A stretch of DNA of 64,000 nt from Candidatus Saccharimonadota bacterium (GCA_009783235.1 WRHN01000001.1:124001-188000); one strand, 5' to 3'. Shown: positions 15,111 to 25,017, numbered from the stretch's first letter. Notes: generated by a model not told the origin, from the letters alone. Translations and numbers: made by a program.

Positions 15111-16541
15111 ATGGTTGCTAACCAGACATTCTTTTTTTATGATGTTGAAACCACTGGTTTAAGTCCGCGCTATGATCGTATCATGCAGTTTGCTGGTCAG
15201 CGTACAGACATTAACTTTAAACCCATAGGAAAGCCGGTGAATTTTTTGGTAAAATTGACTGATGATGTTTTACCTAATCCTGTGGCGATCGCCGTGACGG
15301 GCATCACGCCGCAACAAACTCTGAGGGACGGCCTAGCAGAGGCGGAACTTGCTAAAATATTACAAAAAGAGGTGTTTACACCGGGCACAATATCAGTTGG
15401 TTATAACAATATTCGTTTTGATGATGAGTTTATGCGCTCGTTTTTTTGGCGCAATTTTTATGACCCTTACGAATGGCAGTGGAGCGAGGGGCGTAGTCGA
15501 TGGGACTTGCTAGATGTGGTGCGTAGCGTGAGGGCTTTGCGGCCTGATGGGATTAGTTGGCCTTTTGTAAGTAAAGACGGTAAAAAAGTGCCAACCAATA
15601 CGTTGGAGTTGCTGACTAAACAAAATAAACTAGAGCACGCCAAGGCCCACGACGCGCTTAGTGACGTGGTTGGGCTTATCGAGGTTGCTAAATTGCTGAA
15701 AAGTAAGCAGCCGAAAATTTTTGAATATTTATTTGAAAATCGCGGCAAAAAAGAGGTGCAGCAATTAGTGAACTTGGACGACCCCAAACCTTTTGTCTAT
15801 ACATCTGGTCGTTATGCGGCAGAACGCGAAAAAACGACCGTGGCGACTCCAGTTGCGCCTGGAAAAAATTCGGGGACTATTTTGGTCTACGACCTGCTTA
15901 AAGACATTACAGATTACAAAGATTGGAAGAGAGAAGACTTTGCTGAGGCTGCGCTGCCGCGATATAAACAAAAAAACTCAGAAGACCCGCTTTGCTTGCC
16001 GGTCAAAGAATTGAATTACGGACGCTGCCCCAGCGTGGCACCCCTGGGTGTTTTGGACGCTGACTGCCAAAAACGTCTTGATATATCGCTTGAACAAGTA
16101 CAGAAAAACCTAGAGAAACTCAAAAAAAATCAGGGCATTCTAGATAAAATCATCCAGGCTTGGCGTGAAAAACCCGACTACCAGGTGGCCAGCGATACAG
16201 AGGGTCAACTCTATCAATCTTTCACGCCGGATGCTGATAAGCCGCGCGTGAAGAAGGTGCCCGAACTTTCTCAAGAAGACTTGGCTGACTTTCAACCAGA
16301 GTTCTCTGATGAGCGTTTGCCGGAGTTGTTTTTTCGCTACAAAGCGCGTAATTTCCCAAAGTCCCTTAGCGAAAGCGAACAAAAAAAGTGGTCTGACTTT
16401 AAGGCGGAACGTTTTAATTCTCAGATAGAAAACTACGTAAAAGATTTGCAGAAAATTCAAACAGACGGTGCAGATGACTTTGTGGTTCAGGAGTTGCAAC
16501 TTTGGGCTGAGTCGATTTGTCCAAACTCGGAAGAAATGTGA
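15111..16541 (+). CDS. sbcB: Exodeoxyribonuclease I
   Basis: 476 residues. The N-terminal DEDDh exonuclease domain shows FYDVETTGLSPRYDRIMQFA (Exo I, about 9-28), GYNNIRFDDEFM (Exo II, about 97-108) and HAKAHDALSDV (Exo III, about 175-185), followed by the accessory helical and SH3-like parts of ExoI. The enzyme degrades single-stranded DNA 3' to 5' in mismatch repair and recombination. It starts at the base after the previous stop. In family length and motif spacing it matches ExoI rather than short polymerase proofreading subunits. Confidence 0.9.
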   Translation: MVANQTFFFYDVETTGLSPRYDRIMQFAGQRTDINFKPIGKPVNFLVKLTDDVLPNPVAIAVTGITPQQTLRDGLAEAELAKILQKEVFTPGTISVGYNNIRFDDEFMRSFFWRNFYDPYEWQWSEGRSRWDLLDVVRSVRALRPDGISWPFVSKDGKKVPTNTLELLTKQNKLEHAKAHDALSDVVGLIEVAKLLKSKQPKIFEYLFENRGKKEVQQLVNLDDPKPFVYTSGRYAAEREKTTVATPVAPGKNSGTILVYDLLKDITDYKDWKREDFAEAALPRYKQKNSEDPLCLPVKELNYGRCPSVAPLGVLDADCQKRLDISLEQVQKNLEKLKKNQGILDKIIQAWREKPDYQVASDTEGQLYQSFTPDADKPRVKKVPELSQEDLADFQPEFSDERLPELFFRYKARNFPKSLSESEQKKWSDFKAERFNSQIENYVKDLQKIQTDGADDFVVQELQLWAESICPNSEEM

Positions 16542-16553
16542 TAAAATACAGAT

Positions 16554-17849
16554 ATGTTGGATATTAAATATGTGCGTGAAAACGCCGACAAGGTGCAGAA
16601 AGATTCTGAAAATAAGGGCTGTAAAGTAAATGTCAGTGAGATTCTAAAACTAGACGAGGCCAGGAGGGTTTTACAGAGCGAGGTTGATGATTTGCGGCAG
16701 AAACGTAACGAAATAGCCGCAAAAATGAAAAACGGCAAACCAGAGGCAGATTTAATTAAAGAGGGTAAAAAGGTCAAGGATCGCTTGAATGAGCTAGAGA
16801 CAGAACTTGCCAAAGCAGAAGGGACGTTTACGCTGGAGTTCAAAAAGCTACCTAACACGCCGCACGAGGATGTTCCAGTGGGGCAGAGCGAATCCGAGAA
16901 CGTAGTGATTAAAACTGCTGGTAAGCCAACCAGCTTTAGTTTCAAGCCAAAAAACCACTGGGAACTAGCTCAGGCACGTGGCTGGATTGACAAAGATCGT
17001 GCTGCTAAGGTAACGGGGGCGAGGTTCGCTTATATCAAGGGCGACCTAGTAAAATTGTGGTGGGCTATGCAGCAATTCGCGGTGGACGAGATGACAAATG
17101 AAAAAGTCATTGAAAAGTTGATTAAAGAGAGTGGTCTAAAAATCAGCAGTAAACCATTTACGCCAGTGCTGCCGCCACTGATGATTCGTACCGGTGTTTA
17201 TGATGCTATGGACAGACTGGAGCCGCGAGAAGAGCGCTACAAAATCGAAGGCGAAGACTTGTGGCTACAGGGTTCGGCGGAGCATGTTTTGGGCTCTATG
17301 CACGCTGAGGAAATTTTAGACGAAAAGGATATGCCATTGCGCTACGTTGGTTTTGCTTCTTCTTTCAGGCGCGAGGCGGGTGCGGCAGGCAAAGACATGG
17401 AGGGTATTATTCGCATGCACCAATTTGATAAACTGGAAATGGTTAGTCTGTCGACAAAAGAAACGAGCCTGGACGAACATTTGTTGGCAGTGGCAATACA
17501 AGAGCATTTGAATAAAAAATTAGGTCTGCCATATCAGGTGATTCAAAAATGCACCTTTGATATCGGTAAGCCGAACGCGCGCGGAGTGGATATTGACACT
17601 TGGCTACCTGGGCAGAATAAATACCGCGAGACTCACACTGCGGATTACATGACTGATTACCAGGCGCGTCGCCTAAAGACTCGAGTCAGGCGCGAAGATA
17701 GTGTGGTTGAGCTGGTTCACAACAATGATGCTACGGTGTTCGCGCAGCGCTCGATGATTGCGGTGATGGAGAACTATCAAAATGAAGACGCAACGGTAAC
17801 AATTCCAGAGGCGTTGAAGCCTTACATGGGCGGAAAGGAGAGAATTTAA
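16554..17849 (+). CDS. serS: Seryl-tRNA synthetase
   Basis: 431 residues. The N-terminal long coiled-coil arm (about 25-105) binds the tRNA-Ser variable arm. The class II core follows, with GSAEH near 246 in place of the usual TSAEV/TSEV-type box, motif 2 FRREAGAAGKD (about 267) and motif 3 NNDATVFAQRSMIAVMENYQ (about 393). TAAAAT at 16542-16547 is 6 nt before the ATG, so the message starts at its initiation codon. It leads the serS-yqeY-adk operon. Confidence 0.97.
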   Translation: MLDIKYVRENADKVQKDSENKGCKVNVSEILKLDEARRVLQSEVDDLRQKRNEIAAKMKNGKPEADLIKEGKKVKDRLNELETELAKAEGTFTLEFKKLPNTPHEDVPVGQSESENVVIKTAGKPTSFSFKPKNHWELAQARGWIDKDRAAKVTGARFAYIKGDLVKLWWAMQQFAVDEMTNEKVIEKLIKESGLKISSKPFTPVLPPLMIRTGVYDAMDRLEPREERYKIEGEDLWLQGSAEHVLGSMHAEEILDEKDMPLRYVGFASSFRREAGAAGKDMEGIIRMHQFDKLEMVSLSTKETSLDEHLLAVAIQEHLNKKLGLPYQVIQKCTFDIGKPNARGVDIDTWLPGQNKYRETHTADYMTDYQARRLKTRVRREDSVVELVHNNDATVFAQRSMIAVMENYQNEDATVTIPEALKPYMGGKERI

Positions 17850-18299
17850 ATGAAAGACAAAATTCAGGCACGGCTCAAAGAAGCGATGTTGGCCAAAGAC
17901 GATTTTCTAAAAATCGTGTTATCTGGGCTGAAATCGGCAATATTGTACGAAGAGGTCGCAAAAGGCAAAAAAGAAGAAGGCTTGAGTGATGAAGAAGTTT
18001 TAGCGGTCATCGCGCGCGAGGTTAAGAAGCGTGATGATGCGATTGAAATTTACGCGTCGGCTGGCAATAAAGAGTTAGAGCAAAAAGAAATGGCCGAACG
18101 TGAGGTATTAGCAAAGTTTTTGCCAGAAAAAATGAGCGAAGAAGAAACGATAGAACTAATTGAAGCGACCATCATTTCAACAGGGGCCGAGAGCCTTAAA
18201 GACATAGGTCGAGTTATCGGTGCCGTCAAAGCCGAGGTGGGGATTTCTGCGGATGGTGCGCTAATCGCGAAATTAGTAAAGGATAAGTTAAGCAAATGA
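17850..18299 (+). CDS. GatB/YqeY-domain protein
   Basis: 149 residues of helices matching the YqeY family, which is related to the C-terminal tRNA-binding tail of GatB (AREVKKRDDAIEIYASAGN at about 49-67, LAKFLPEKMSEEE at about 85). Its position directly after serS and before adk is common. A role in tRNA-dependent amidation or tRNA binding is assumed from the domain only. It abuts serS and overlaps adk by 4 nt. Confidence 0.85.
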   Translation: MKDKIQARLKEAMLAKDDFLKIVLSGLKSAILYEEVAKGKKEEGLSDEEVLAVIAREVKKRDDAIEIYASAGNKELEQKEMAEREVLAKFLPEKMSEEETIELIEATIISTGAESLKDIGRVIGAVKAEVGISADGALIAKLVKDKLSK

Positions 18300-18841
18300 T
18301 TTTACTTTATGGGCCAGCTGGTTCTGGCAAGACTACCCAGGGGCGCATCATGGCCGAGAAACACGGTTGGAAATTTGTCTCGGCTGGCGATTTATTGCGC
18401 GAAAAAGCCAAAACTGACAGAAATCTAGCTACTATTATGACCGAGGGGAACTTGGTGCCGAGTGGCATAGTCAACGAATTGATTTTCAATGTGGCTGATC
18501 CAGTGGGCGGCGGGCATATTATAATCGATGGTTATCCTCGCGAAACAGAAGAGCTGGAAGATCTGGTCGAGCGCTATGGCTCAAGCATGATTGCGGTGGC
18601 TGTTGTCTTTGAATTGTCTGAAGTAGAAACCATAAATCGCCTGAAGTTGCGCGGGCGTTCAGATGACGATGAAGCGGGCATCAAGCGCCGTTTGGATATT
18701 TACCACCAAGAGATGAGCGCTATTTTAGAACTTCTAGACAAACACCAAGTGAGGGTGCTAAGGGTTGATGCTAGTCCGAGCGTTGAAGAAATAAGTGATA
18801 ATCTTGATAAGGAGCTGCAAAAATGGCAAGTAATAACGTAA
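18296..18841 (+). CDS. adk: Adenylate kinase-like nucleoside monophosphate kinase
   Basis: 181 residues, short form without the zinc LID insertion. P-loop GPAGSGKTT at 6-14, the GDLLRE AMP-binding segment (about 31), DGYPRE (about 78) and a short LRGRSDDDEAGIKRRLDIY lid (about 119-137). It interconverts AMP, ATP and ADP. The ATGA overlap with yqeY and the 19-nt overlap with the ABC transporter gene indicate one transcript. Confidence 0.85.
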   Translation: MILLYGPAGSGKTTQGRIMAEKHGWKFVSAGDLLREKAKTDRNLATIMTEGNLVPSGIVNELIFNVADPVGGGHIIIDGYPRETEELEDLVERYGSSMIAVAVVFELSEVETINRLKLRGRSDDDEAGIKRRLDIYHQEMSAILELLDKHQVRVLRVDASPSVEEISDNLDKELQKWQVIT

Positions 18842-19503
18842 TTTCTGTAAAAAATGTTAAAAAAGTTTACGGCAAAAAGTCTCACGAATTCGTGGCGTTA
18901 AAAAATGTCGACTTGGATATTAAGCGAGGCGAATCGGTGGCCATTATCGGCAAATCTGGTTCTGGAAAATCCACGCTGATGCACATATTAGCTTTGCTGG
19001 ATTCGCCGACCCGGGGGACAGTAACTGTCAATGGTGTAGAATCTACCGCGCTCAAACAGCGGCGAATTAACAAGATACGCAACCGAGAGTTTGGTTTTGT
19101 GTTTCAACAATTTTTCATGAATTCGCGCGATACAGTGCTCAACAACGTTATGTTGCCACTGAAAATCGCTGGAGTACGTAAGTCCGAGCGCAAGCGTCGA
19201 GCTATGCAGGCGCTGAAAATAGTTGAGCTAACTGACAAAGTTAAAAACAAGGCCAACGACCTTTCGGGCGGGCAAAAACAGCGTGTTTGTATTGCGCGTG
19301 CGCTGGTGAATAGTCCTAGTGTGATTTTTGCTGACGAACCAACGGGCAACTTAGATTCCGTTACGGGCAAAAAAGTCGAAGATATTTTGATGAGACTCAA
19401 TAAGAAAGGTGGCATCACGCTGATCGTTGTCACGCACGACGAAGACTTAGCGCAAAAATGCGACAGGCAAATTTACATTAAAGACGGGAGGATTGTAAAA
19501 TGA
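18823..19503 (+). CDS. ABC transporter ATP-binding protein (MacB/LolD type)
   Basis: 226 residues. Walker A GKSGSGKST (about 43-51), Q-loop, signature LSGGQKQRV (about 147) and Walker [13 protein letters not shown] (about 167-178). The sequence type matches ATPases that drive FtsX-like permeases such as MacB or LolCDE. GGAG lies 14 nt upstream of the ATG within adk. It works with the permease encoded next. Confidence 0.92.
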   Translation: MASNNVISVKNVKKVYGKKSHEFVALKNVDLDIKRGESVAIIGKSGSGKSTLMHILALLDSPTRGTVTVNGVESTALKQRRINKIRNREFGFVFQQFFMNSRDTVLNNVMLPLKIAGVRKSERKRRAMQALKIVELTDKVKNKANDLSGGQKQRVCIARALVNSPSVIFADEPTGNLDSVTGKKVEDILMRLNKKGGITLIVVTHDEDLAQKCDRQIYIKDGRIVK

Positions 19504-20798
19504 GTTTGATAGAGGTAATCAAGTCGGCAAATTCTAATTTGCTGCGTAACAAGGGGCGTTCTTTGCTGACGATTTTGGCGATTTTTATTGGTACATTCAC
19601 GATAATTATGACTACCGGCATCAATACTGGCGTGAATGGTTATATTGACAAACAGATGAACAGTGCTGGCGGCGAGGGTTATTTGGAGATAATGCCAGAA
19701 GCGACGATGGAGCTGATGGCCAGCGCCAGTATGTTGAGCAGTGAGGCGCAAGAGTATAACCCTGACAAGAATGCTTCTGATGCGCAGGTTATAAGTGATG
19801 ATGATATCGCCGAAATTAAAAAAGTGGACGGTGTCAAAAGCGCTAAAAAATGGCACATGACTAGCGCTGAGTACATAACTAGCGTCAAGACCGACAAAAA
19901 ATACGTTATAGAGTTAGCGACTATGCCTACAGATACTATTAATGTGGACATGTCGGCTGGCGCTATGGTGGATATTGATGCCGAAAAGCCGCAGATTGCT
20001 TTGGCCGATAAATATGTTGCGCCACTTGGTTTTGACAGCGATGAATCCGCCGTTGGCCAGACGGTGAAGTTGGCAGTCAAAAACGTAGTTACTAAAGAAA
20101 TAGTTGAGATTGAAGCCGTGATTTCTGGAGTTATGAATCCATCAGTGATTGGGTTCGGTCGTAGTTGGATTAATGATTCTTTGAGCCAAAGACTGAGTGA
20201 GAGCGCGAGTGAAGGTCTGCCAGCAGAATATAAAGACAGGGCTTTTCTTGCCGTGGCGCAGCTAGAGGAGGATTATTATTCAAAGGAGAAAATGCAGGAA
20301 ATCAAAGACGCGCTGAAAGACATGGGATACTCGGCCATGACCGTAGAGGATGAAGTTGGCATGATAAAATCTTTCTTTGACGCGATTACGATTGTACTGA
20401 CTATTTTTGGCATGATTGCGCTGGTTGCCGCTTCTATCGGTATCATAAATACGCTGTATATGGCGGTTCAGGAACGCACGCGTGAAATTGGTCTGATGAA
20501 AGCGATGGGCCTGGGCAAGGGCAAAATTCGTACCATGTTCAGTTTTGAGGCGGTGGCGCTAGGTTTCTGGGGCGCTGTGTTGGGTGTGGCGGTTGCCTAT
20601 GCAGCCAAAGAAGTTACTAACGGTCTGGCGGCCCAGACTTTCTTGAAAGACTTGCCAGGCTTTACTCTAATCGCGTTTAATCCTCTTAACTTAGTTTACA
20701 TTGTGCTGTTAATCATGGCCATTGCCTTTTTGGCAGGAACTTTGCCCGCGCGCAAAGCCTCAAAACTTGACCCAATCGAGTCGTTGCGCTATGAATAA
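19500..20798 (+). CDS. ABC transporter permease, MacB/FtsX family
   Basis: 432 residues with the layout of MacB-like permeases: one N-terminal membrane helix (about 20-42), a large periplasmic-type domain (about 45-290), then three helices, with the conserved ERTREIGLMKAMG cytoplasmic loop between helices 2 and 3 (about 326). Such mechanotransmission pumps export peptides, lipoproteins or antimicrobials. The substrate is unknown. It overlaps the ATPase gene by 4 nt and map by 8 nt. Confidence 0.88.
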   Translation: MSLIEVIKSANSNLLRNKGRSLLTILAIFIGTFTIIMTTGINTGVNGYIDKQMNSAGGEGYLEIMPEATMELMASASMLSSEAQEYNPDKNASDAQVISDDDIAEIKKVDGVKSAKKWHMTSAEYITSVKTDKKYVIELATMPTDTINVDMSAGAMVDIDAEKPQIALADKYVAPLGFDSDESAVGQTVKLAVKNVVTKEIVEIEAVISGVMNPSVIGFGRSWINDSLSQRLSESASEGLPAEYKDRAFLAVAQLEEDYYSKEKMQEIKDALKDMGYSAMTVEDEVGMIKSFFDAITIVLTIFGMIALVAASIGIINTLYMAVQERTREIGLMKAMGLGKGKIRTMFSFEAVALGFWGAVLGVAVAYAAKEVTNGLAAQTFLKDLPGFTLIAFNPLNLVYIVLLIMAIAFLAGTLPARKASKLDPIESLRYE

Positions 20799-21561
20799 AG
20801 CCAATCAAATGACGCCACTCACCAGTGAGCAGATTGAAAAAGCGCGTATTGCCGGGAGAAACTTAGCGGAGTTGTTCCAGGCTCTTAAGACGCGCGTCGC
20901 TCCGGGCATCACTACTAAATCGCTTGATCTGTGGGTCGAGAAGGAAATTATTCGTCGTGGTTGTGAAATCTCCTACCACGATCCGAAAATTGGTTTTCCG
21001 GGCTCTATTTGTATTAGTTTGAATGACGAGGTTGTTCATGGTGTGCCAGATGACACGGTTTTAAAGGCCAGTGATGTTGTTAAGTTTGACTTGGTTATTG
21101 GCTATCGTGGCATCAAAGTTGACTCGGCGTTTACTATGGTAGTGGGCGAGCAGATGGACGTTTCAACCAAGCATTTACTAGACATAACAGAGCGCGCTTT
21201 GTACGCTGGTATAGAAACAGTCAAAGGGCCAGTGCGAGTGGGTGAAATTAGCTCGGCAATTGAGAATGTGCTTAAAAAAGGCAAACTGGGGATTGTTAGA
21301 GAATTATGCGGACACGGTATTGGTGTAGAACAATGGCAGCCGCCAGAGATCCCCAATTACGGCAACAGGCACGACGGCCCGGTTGTACCAGTGGGGGTTT
21401 TGCTGGCAATTGAGCCGATGGCTTCTCTTGGCGAAGATGCAGTCATGCTCGATGAAGATGACGGTTGGACGTACCATATGCGAGACGGATCCTTAGCAGC
21501 ACATTTTGAGCACACCGTATTAGTTACGCCAAACGGTTGCGAAATCTTGACCCAACAGTAA
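20791..21561 (+). CDS. map: Methionine aminopeptidase (type I) with altered substrate histidine
   Basis: 256 residues from the ATG at 20791; the longer frame upstream lies inside the permease gene. It removes the initiator methionine. All five metal ligands are visible: the two Asp in KFDLVIGYRGIKVDSAF, the His of CGHGIG, Glu in LLAIEPM and Glu in HFEHT. The usual HExP that follows GHGIG is WQPP here (GVEQWQPPEIPNYG), so the substrate-contacting His (H178 in E. coli numbering) is Trp. Deformylases that act before it are encoded at 40802 and 42472. Confidence 0.9.
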   Translation: MNKANQMTPLTSEQIEKARIAGRNLAELFQALKTRVAPGITTKSLDLWVEKEIIRRGCEISYHDPKIGFPGSICISLNDEVVHGVPDDTVLKASDVVKFDLVIGYRGIKVDSAFTMVVGEQMDVSTKHLLDITERALYAGIETVKGPVRVGEISSAIENVLKKGKLGIVRELCGHGIGVEQWQPPEIPNYGNRHDGPVVPVGVLLAIEPMASLGEDAVMLDEDDGWTYHMRDGSLAAHFEHTVLVTPNGCEILTQQ

Positions 21562-21581
21562 AAAAATATTAGAATAAACGT

Positions 21582-22781
21582 ATGCAAGATAACAAGCGAT
21601 ATGCAGTTGGCGTTGACGTCGGGTCAGCTAGTGTCAAAGTTGCAGTTGCGCTTGTTGATGAAGACGAAAAAATCACTATAATCGGTGCTGCGCAAAGGCC
21701 TGTTTCGGGTATGCGCAAGGGTAATATTGTAAATCCGAATGCAGTGGCCGAGGCGATCGATAAGGCGCTGATTGACGCTCAGCACATGAGCGGGCACTAT
21801 ATCGAGTCAGCCTCAGTTAGTATTAACGGTTCGCACATAGCAGGGGTGATGAGCAACGGTGTGATTTCTATAACTGGTCGAGAGATAACAGTAGATGATT
21901 TGTTACGTGCTGAGGACACCGCGCGTATCGTTAGTTTACCAGCCAACCGCAGCATTTTAGACGTCCTACCCCAGAACTACACCTTGGACTCGCAGGTTAA
22001 TATCAAAAATCCGTTAGGCATGGTGGGCACTAGGCTGGAAATCAATGCCTATATCACCACGGCGCTTACGCCGCACCTGGATACGCTTATAAAAACTATG
22101 GGTATGGCGAACCTGCAGCCGAATAATATAGAAATAGCAGGACTAGCGGCCGCGAAATTAGTTTTGGCTGAGAAGCAACGCGAGCACGGTGTAGCTCTGG
22201 TGGATATCGGTGCCGCGACCACTAACGTGGTGGTGTTTGAAGAGGGCGATTTGATACATGCAGCAATTATTCCAGTTGGCGGCAACAATATCACGAACGA
22301 TCTAGCAGTTTATTTGCCAGCCGACATGGACGTTGCAGAAACCTTGAAGCTTAAGCATGCTTATGCGGCGCAAAATTTGCGCGCAAAAGCAGAAGTCGTA
22401 CACGTCAAAACAGAAGATGAGGCACTAGATTTTGATTCGCGCAAGGTTGATATGGTAGTCGAGGCACGCGTCGAGGCTATCTTTGGCTTGGTTAATGACG
22501 AGCTAAAAAAGGTAGACAGGTTTGCAAAATTGCCTGGCGGAGTCATTATAACTGGTGGGAGCGCCAAGTTGTCTGGCATAGTAGAAACTGCCAAAAAGAC
22601 GCTCAGGCTCAATACGAAAATCGCTCATGTTCCAAAATTTGCCGGTATAACAGATAAGATAATGAACACAAAATTTACAACATGTCTCGGGCTAATGCTT
22701 ATTGATGCTGAGAGTCGTCCACAGTCAAAGCAAAAAACACAAATTATGAACAAATTTTTTCCAAAGAAAAAGAAGAAATAA
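21582..22781 (+). CDS. ftsA: Cell division protein FtsA
   Basis: 399 residues of the actin-like fold: GVDVGSASVKV (about 9-19), the inserted 1C domain (SHMF-type, about 85-160), LVDIGAATTNVVVF (about 206), GGVIITGGSAKLSG (about 320). The tail ends MNKFFPKKKKK, an amphipathic or basic membrane-targeting end. FtsA tethers FtsZ to the membrane. TAGAAT at 21570-21575 sits 6 nt before the ATG, so ftsA can be transcribed separately as a leaderless message. Confidence 0.94.
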   Translation: MQDNKRYAVGVDVGSASVKVAVALVDEDEKITIIGAAQRPVSGMRKGNIVNPNAVAEAIDKALIDAQHMSGHYIESASVSINGSHIAGVMSNGVISITGREITVDDLLRAEDTARIVSLPANRSILDVLPQNYTLDSQVNIKNPLGMVGTRLEINAYITTALTPHLDTLIKTMGMANLQPNNIEIAGLAAAKLVLAEKQREHGVALVDIGAATTNVVVFEEGDLIHAAIIPVGGNNITNDLAVYLPADMDVAETLKLKHAYAAQNLRAKAEVVHVKTEDEALDFDSRKVDMVVEARVEAIFGLVNDELKKVDRFAKLPGGVIITGGSAKLSGIVETAKKTLRLNTKIAHVPKFAGITDKIMNTKFTTCLGLMLIDAESRPQSKQKTQIMNKFFPKKKKK

Positions 22782-22798
22782 TATTCCCGAAAAAACTC

Positions 22799-22827
22799 TT
22801 GAAAAACATGCACGCAGAGTGTATAAT
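22799..22827 (+). promoter_or_regulatory. ftsZ promoter
   Basis: -35 TTGAAA (22799-22804) and -10 TATAAT (22822-22827), 17 nt apart. A leader of about 28 nt contains the strong ribosome binding site GAAGGAGGAGG, in contrast to the leaderless ftsA just upstream. Confidence 0.75.
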
Positions 22828-22861
22828 TAATTTAACTAGTTAAAGAGAAGGAGGAGGAAAA

Positions 22862-24142
22862 ATGCCAGAAGTTAAACCAGACACAGCACAAGCCTTTACG
22901 GCTATTAAAGTTGTGGGAGTAGGTGGTGCTGGTGGTGCAGCAATCAACCGTATGAAAGATGCGGGTTTAAAAAACGTAGAATTCATCGCCGTTAACACAG
23001 ATGCTCAAGCATTGCATAATAACAAGGCGGACGTGAAGTTACACATTGGTCGCGAGACCACTCATGGTCTTGGAGCTGGTGCCGATCCCGAAGTTGGACA
23101 AAAAGCTGCCGAAGAATCGCGTGAAGATATTAAAAATGCGCTAGCGGGTGCCGACATGGTGTTTATCGCTCTTGGTGCTGGTGGTGGTACTGGTTCTGGA
23201 GCGGGGCACTTGGTCGCGGATATTGCCAAGGAGTCAGACATTCTAACCGTAGCGGTAGTAACTCGTCCCTTTGAATTTGAAGGCGCTAAGCGCCGTGCGA
23301 ACGCTGAGTGGGCGCTGGACAAGCTGTCCGCAAAGGTCGACGCTCTGATTACCATTCCTAACGACCGACTCCTCACCGCTATAGATCGTCGCGTTCCGCT
23401 TATGGAGGCGTTTAAAATTGCCGACGACGTGCTGCGGCAGGGCGTTCAGGGTATTTCTGAGCTTATTACCGAAGAGGGTATGATTAATCTTGATTTCAAC
23501 GATGTCAAAAATATCATGAGTAATGCTGGTTCGGCGCTGATGGGTATTGGTCGCGCCAGTGGTGAAAATCGGGCGGTTATGGCAGTTCAGTTGGCCATTG
23601 AGTCGCCGTTGCTTGAGGTTTCGATTGACGGTGCGCGCGGCGTTCTGCTGAATGTTACTGGTGGTTATGACATGGCGCTTTCTGAGGCGCAAGAAGCGGC
23701 TGACGTTATTGCTAAGGCAGTGTCGCCAGATGCTAATATTATCTTCGGCACTAACGTTGACCCAGATCTTGATGATGAAATTATCGTTACGGTTGTGGCA
23801 ACGGGTTTTGACGCCACTTATTTTAATAGCAACAAGTTTGATAGCCCTGTTGACTCGACCGACCCAGATGATGAACCAGCAGCCGCTGACGAGCCGCAGC
23901 AAGACAAGCCGACGCCTGTGGCGAAAACTAGCGCAGTTGACACGGAAAAGGTTATTGCGGATATTGATCTGGACAAAGACGATATTGAAACAACCAAAAA
24001 CGATTTTCAGAGCGAAAATCCAATTGCTGGCACGCCTTGGTCGCAAAGTCCTTTTGACGAGCAGAAAGAAAAAGAGCTCGACAAGCCATCTATTTGGGGT
24101 AAACTTCGTCGCACTAAAGACAACGACAAGAAGGACTGGTAA
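22862..24142 (+). CDS. ftsZ: Cell division protein FtsZ
   Basis: 426 residues. Tubulin-type GTPase with the GGGTGSG signature at 107-113, NTDAQAL (about 45-51), the synergy loop N-D-R-L-L (about 161) and the C-terminal half up to about 316. A disordered acidic linker follows (about 325-410), then a tail rich in Lys/Trp ([16 protein letters not shown]) that should contact FtsA. It polymerises into the division ring. nrdR starts at the next base after its stop. Confidence 0.97.
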   Translation: MPEVKPDTAQAFTAIKVVGVGGAGGAAINRMKDAGLKNVEFIAVNTDAQALHNNKADVKLHIGRETTHGLGAGADPEVGQKAAEESREDIKNALAGADMVFIALGAGGGTGSGAGHLVADIAKESDILTVAVVTRPFEFEGAKRRANAEWALDKLSAKVDALITIPNDRLLTAIDRRVPLMEAFKIADDVLRQGVQGISELITEEGMINLDFNDVKNIMSNAGSALMGIGRASGENRAVMAVQLAIESPLLEVSIDGARGVLLNVTGGYDMALSEAQEAADVIAKAVSPDANIIFGTNVDPDLDDEIIVTVVATGFDATYFNSNKFDSPVDSTDPDDEPAAADEPQQDKPTPVAKTSAVDTEKVIADIDLDKDDIETTKNDFQSENPIAGTPWSQSPFDEQKEKELDKPSIWGKLRRTKDNDKKDW

Positions 24143-24586
24143 ATGCGTTGTCATAAGTGTGGGTCTAGTGAGAGCAAGGTTATAGAGTCGCGCGACGCTG
24201 CGGATGCGATTCGTCGTCGTCGAGAATGTCTTGAATGCAACCATCGTTTTTCGACTTACGAGCGTATTGAGAAGATGAACCTGGCCGTTGTTAAACGCAG
24301 CGGTTCTCGTGAGCTTTTCGATCGCGACAAGCTAAAACGAGCTATTTACCAATCAGTGGGCAAGTTTCTAGATGGCGAGATGGAGACTGATTCGGTGGTT
24401 TCTGCGGTCGAGGAGGTTCTCTACGCGCTGGGAGAAAATGAAGTCCCGTCAAATCAAATCGGCGAGCTGGTACTAAATGAACTACTAAAGCGCAATGAAG
24501 TGGCTTATATCCGATTTTCCAGCGTGTTTTATGAGTTTAAAACTATTGACGAATACGCAAATATTCTGCGGAAATTGAAAAAATAA
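24143..24586 (+). CDS. nrdR: Transcriptional repressor NrdR
   Basis: 147 residues. Zinc ribbon with C3, C6, C31 and C34 (MRCHKCGS ... CLECNHRF), followed by an ATP-cone domain (about 46-136). NrdR senses ATP/dATP and represses ribonucleotide reductase genes. No nrd gene is in the window. It directly follows ftsZ without a gap. Confidence 0.95.
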   Translation: MRCHKCGSSESKVIESRDAADAIRRRRECLECNHRFSTYERIEKMNLAVVKRSGSRELFDRDKLKRAIYQSVGKFLDGEMETDSVVSAVEEVLYALGENEVPSNQIGELVLNELLKRNEVAYIRFSSVFYEFKTIDEYANILRKLKK

Positions 24587-24604
24587 AAAAAGGGGAGGTG
24601 GGGA

Positions 24605-24964
24605 ATGCGAACAATTATAATTTATCGTGAAACAGACGATTATTACCCTGACGTTAGGAACTGGTTGGCGGACTTTTCTCGTCGTTATCCTGACAAAGTT
24701 ATCGAAGAGTACAGCCCAGACGATGTCAAAATTGACGATTTAATTCGCGTTAACGAGCTTAATAAATTTCCGGCTATAGCAGCTCTAGACAATCAAAACA
24801 AAGTTGTGGCTAGGTGGACGGAAGACATGCTACCCAAACTAGCGGATGTGGCGTATTATTCGGAAGAAAAAGCTGAACGGTCAGATGCAGAAAAATTTAG
24901 CGCCAACAACAAGCATGAAGTCATAGAACCGCCAACCGCCGCCGATAAACCAAGTGTCGATTAG
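24605..24964 (+). CDS. Small thioredoxin-fold-like protein, unknown function
   Basis: 119 residues. The start MRTIIIYRETDDYYPDVRNW and the LNKFPAIAALDNQNKVVARW strand-turn-strand with cis-Pro-like position resemble the glutaredoxin/thioredoxin fold, but there is no CxxC pair. The last 35 residues are charged and probably disordered. GGGGAGGTGGGG precedes the ATG, an unusually strong ribosome binding site. It ends the ftsZ-nrdR operon. Confidence 0.5.
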   Translation: MRTIIIYRETDDYYPDVRNWLADFSRRYPDKVIEEYSPDDVKIDDLIRVNELNKFPAIAALDNQNKVVARWTEDMLPKLADVAYYSEEKAERSDAEKFSANNKHEVIEPPTAADKPSVD

Positions 24965-24984
24965 CGTCTGCTGCTGTTTTGGTT

Positions 24985-25012
24985 TTTGATTTGCTGCAAA
25001 ACGTGATACAAT
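24985..25012 (+). promoter_or_regulatory. Promoter of the T-box/ileS operon
   Basis: -35 TTTGAT (24985-24990), spacer 16, extended -10 TGATACAAT (TACAAT 25007-25012). Transcription should begin near 25018. Confidence 0.6.
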
Positions 25013-25017
25013 TGTGT

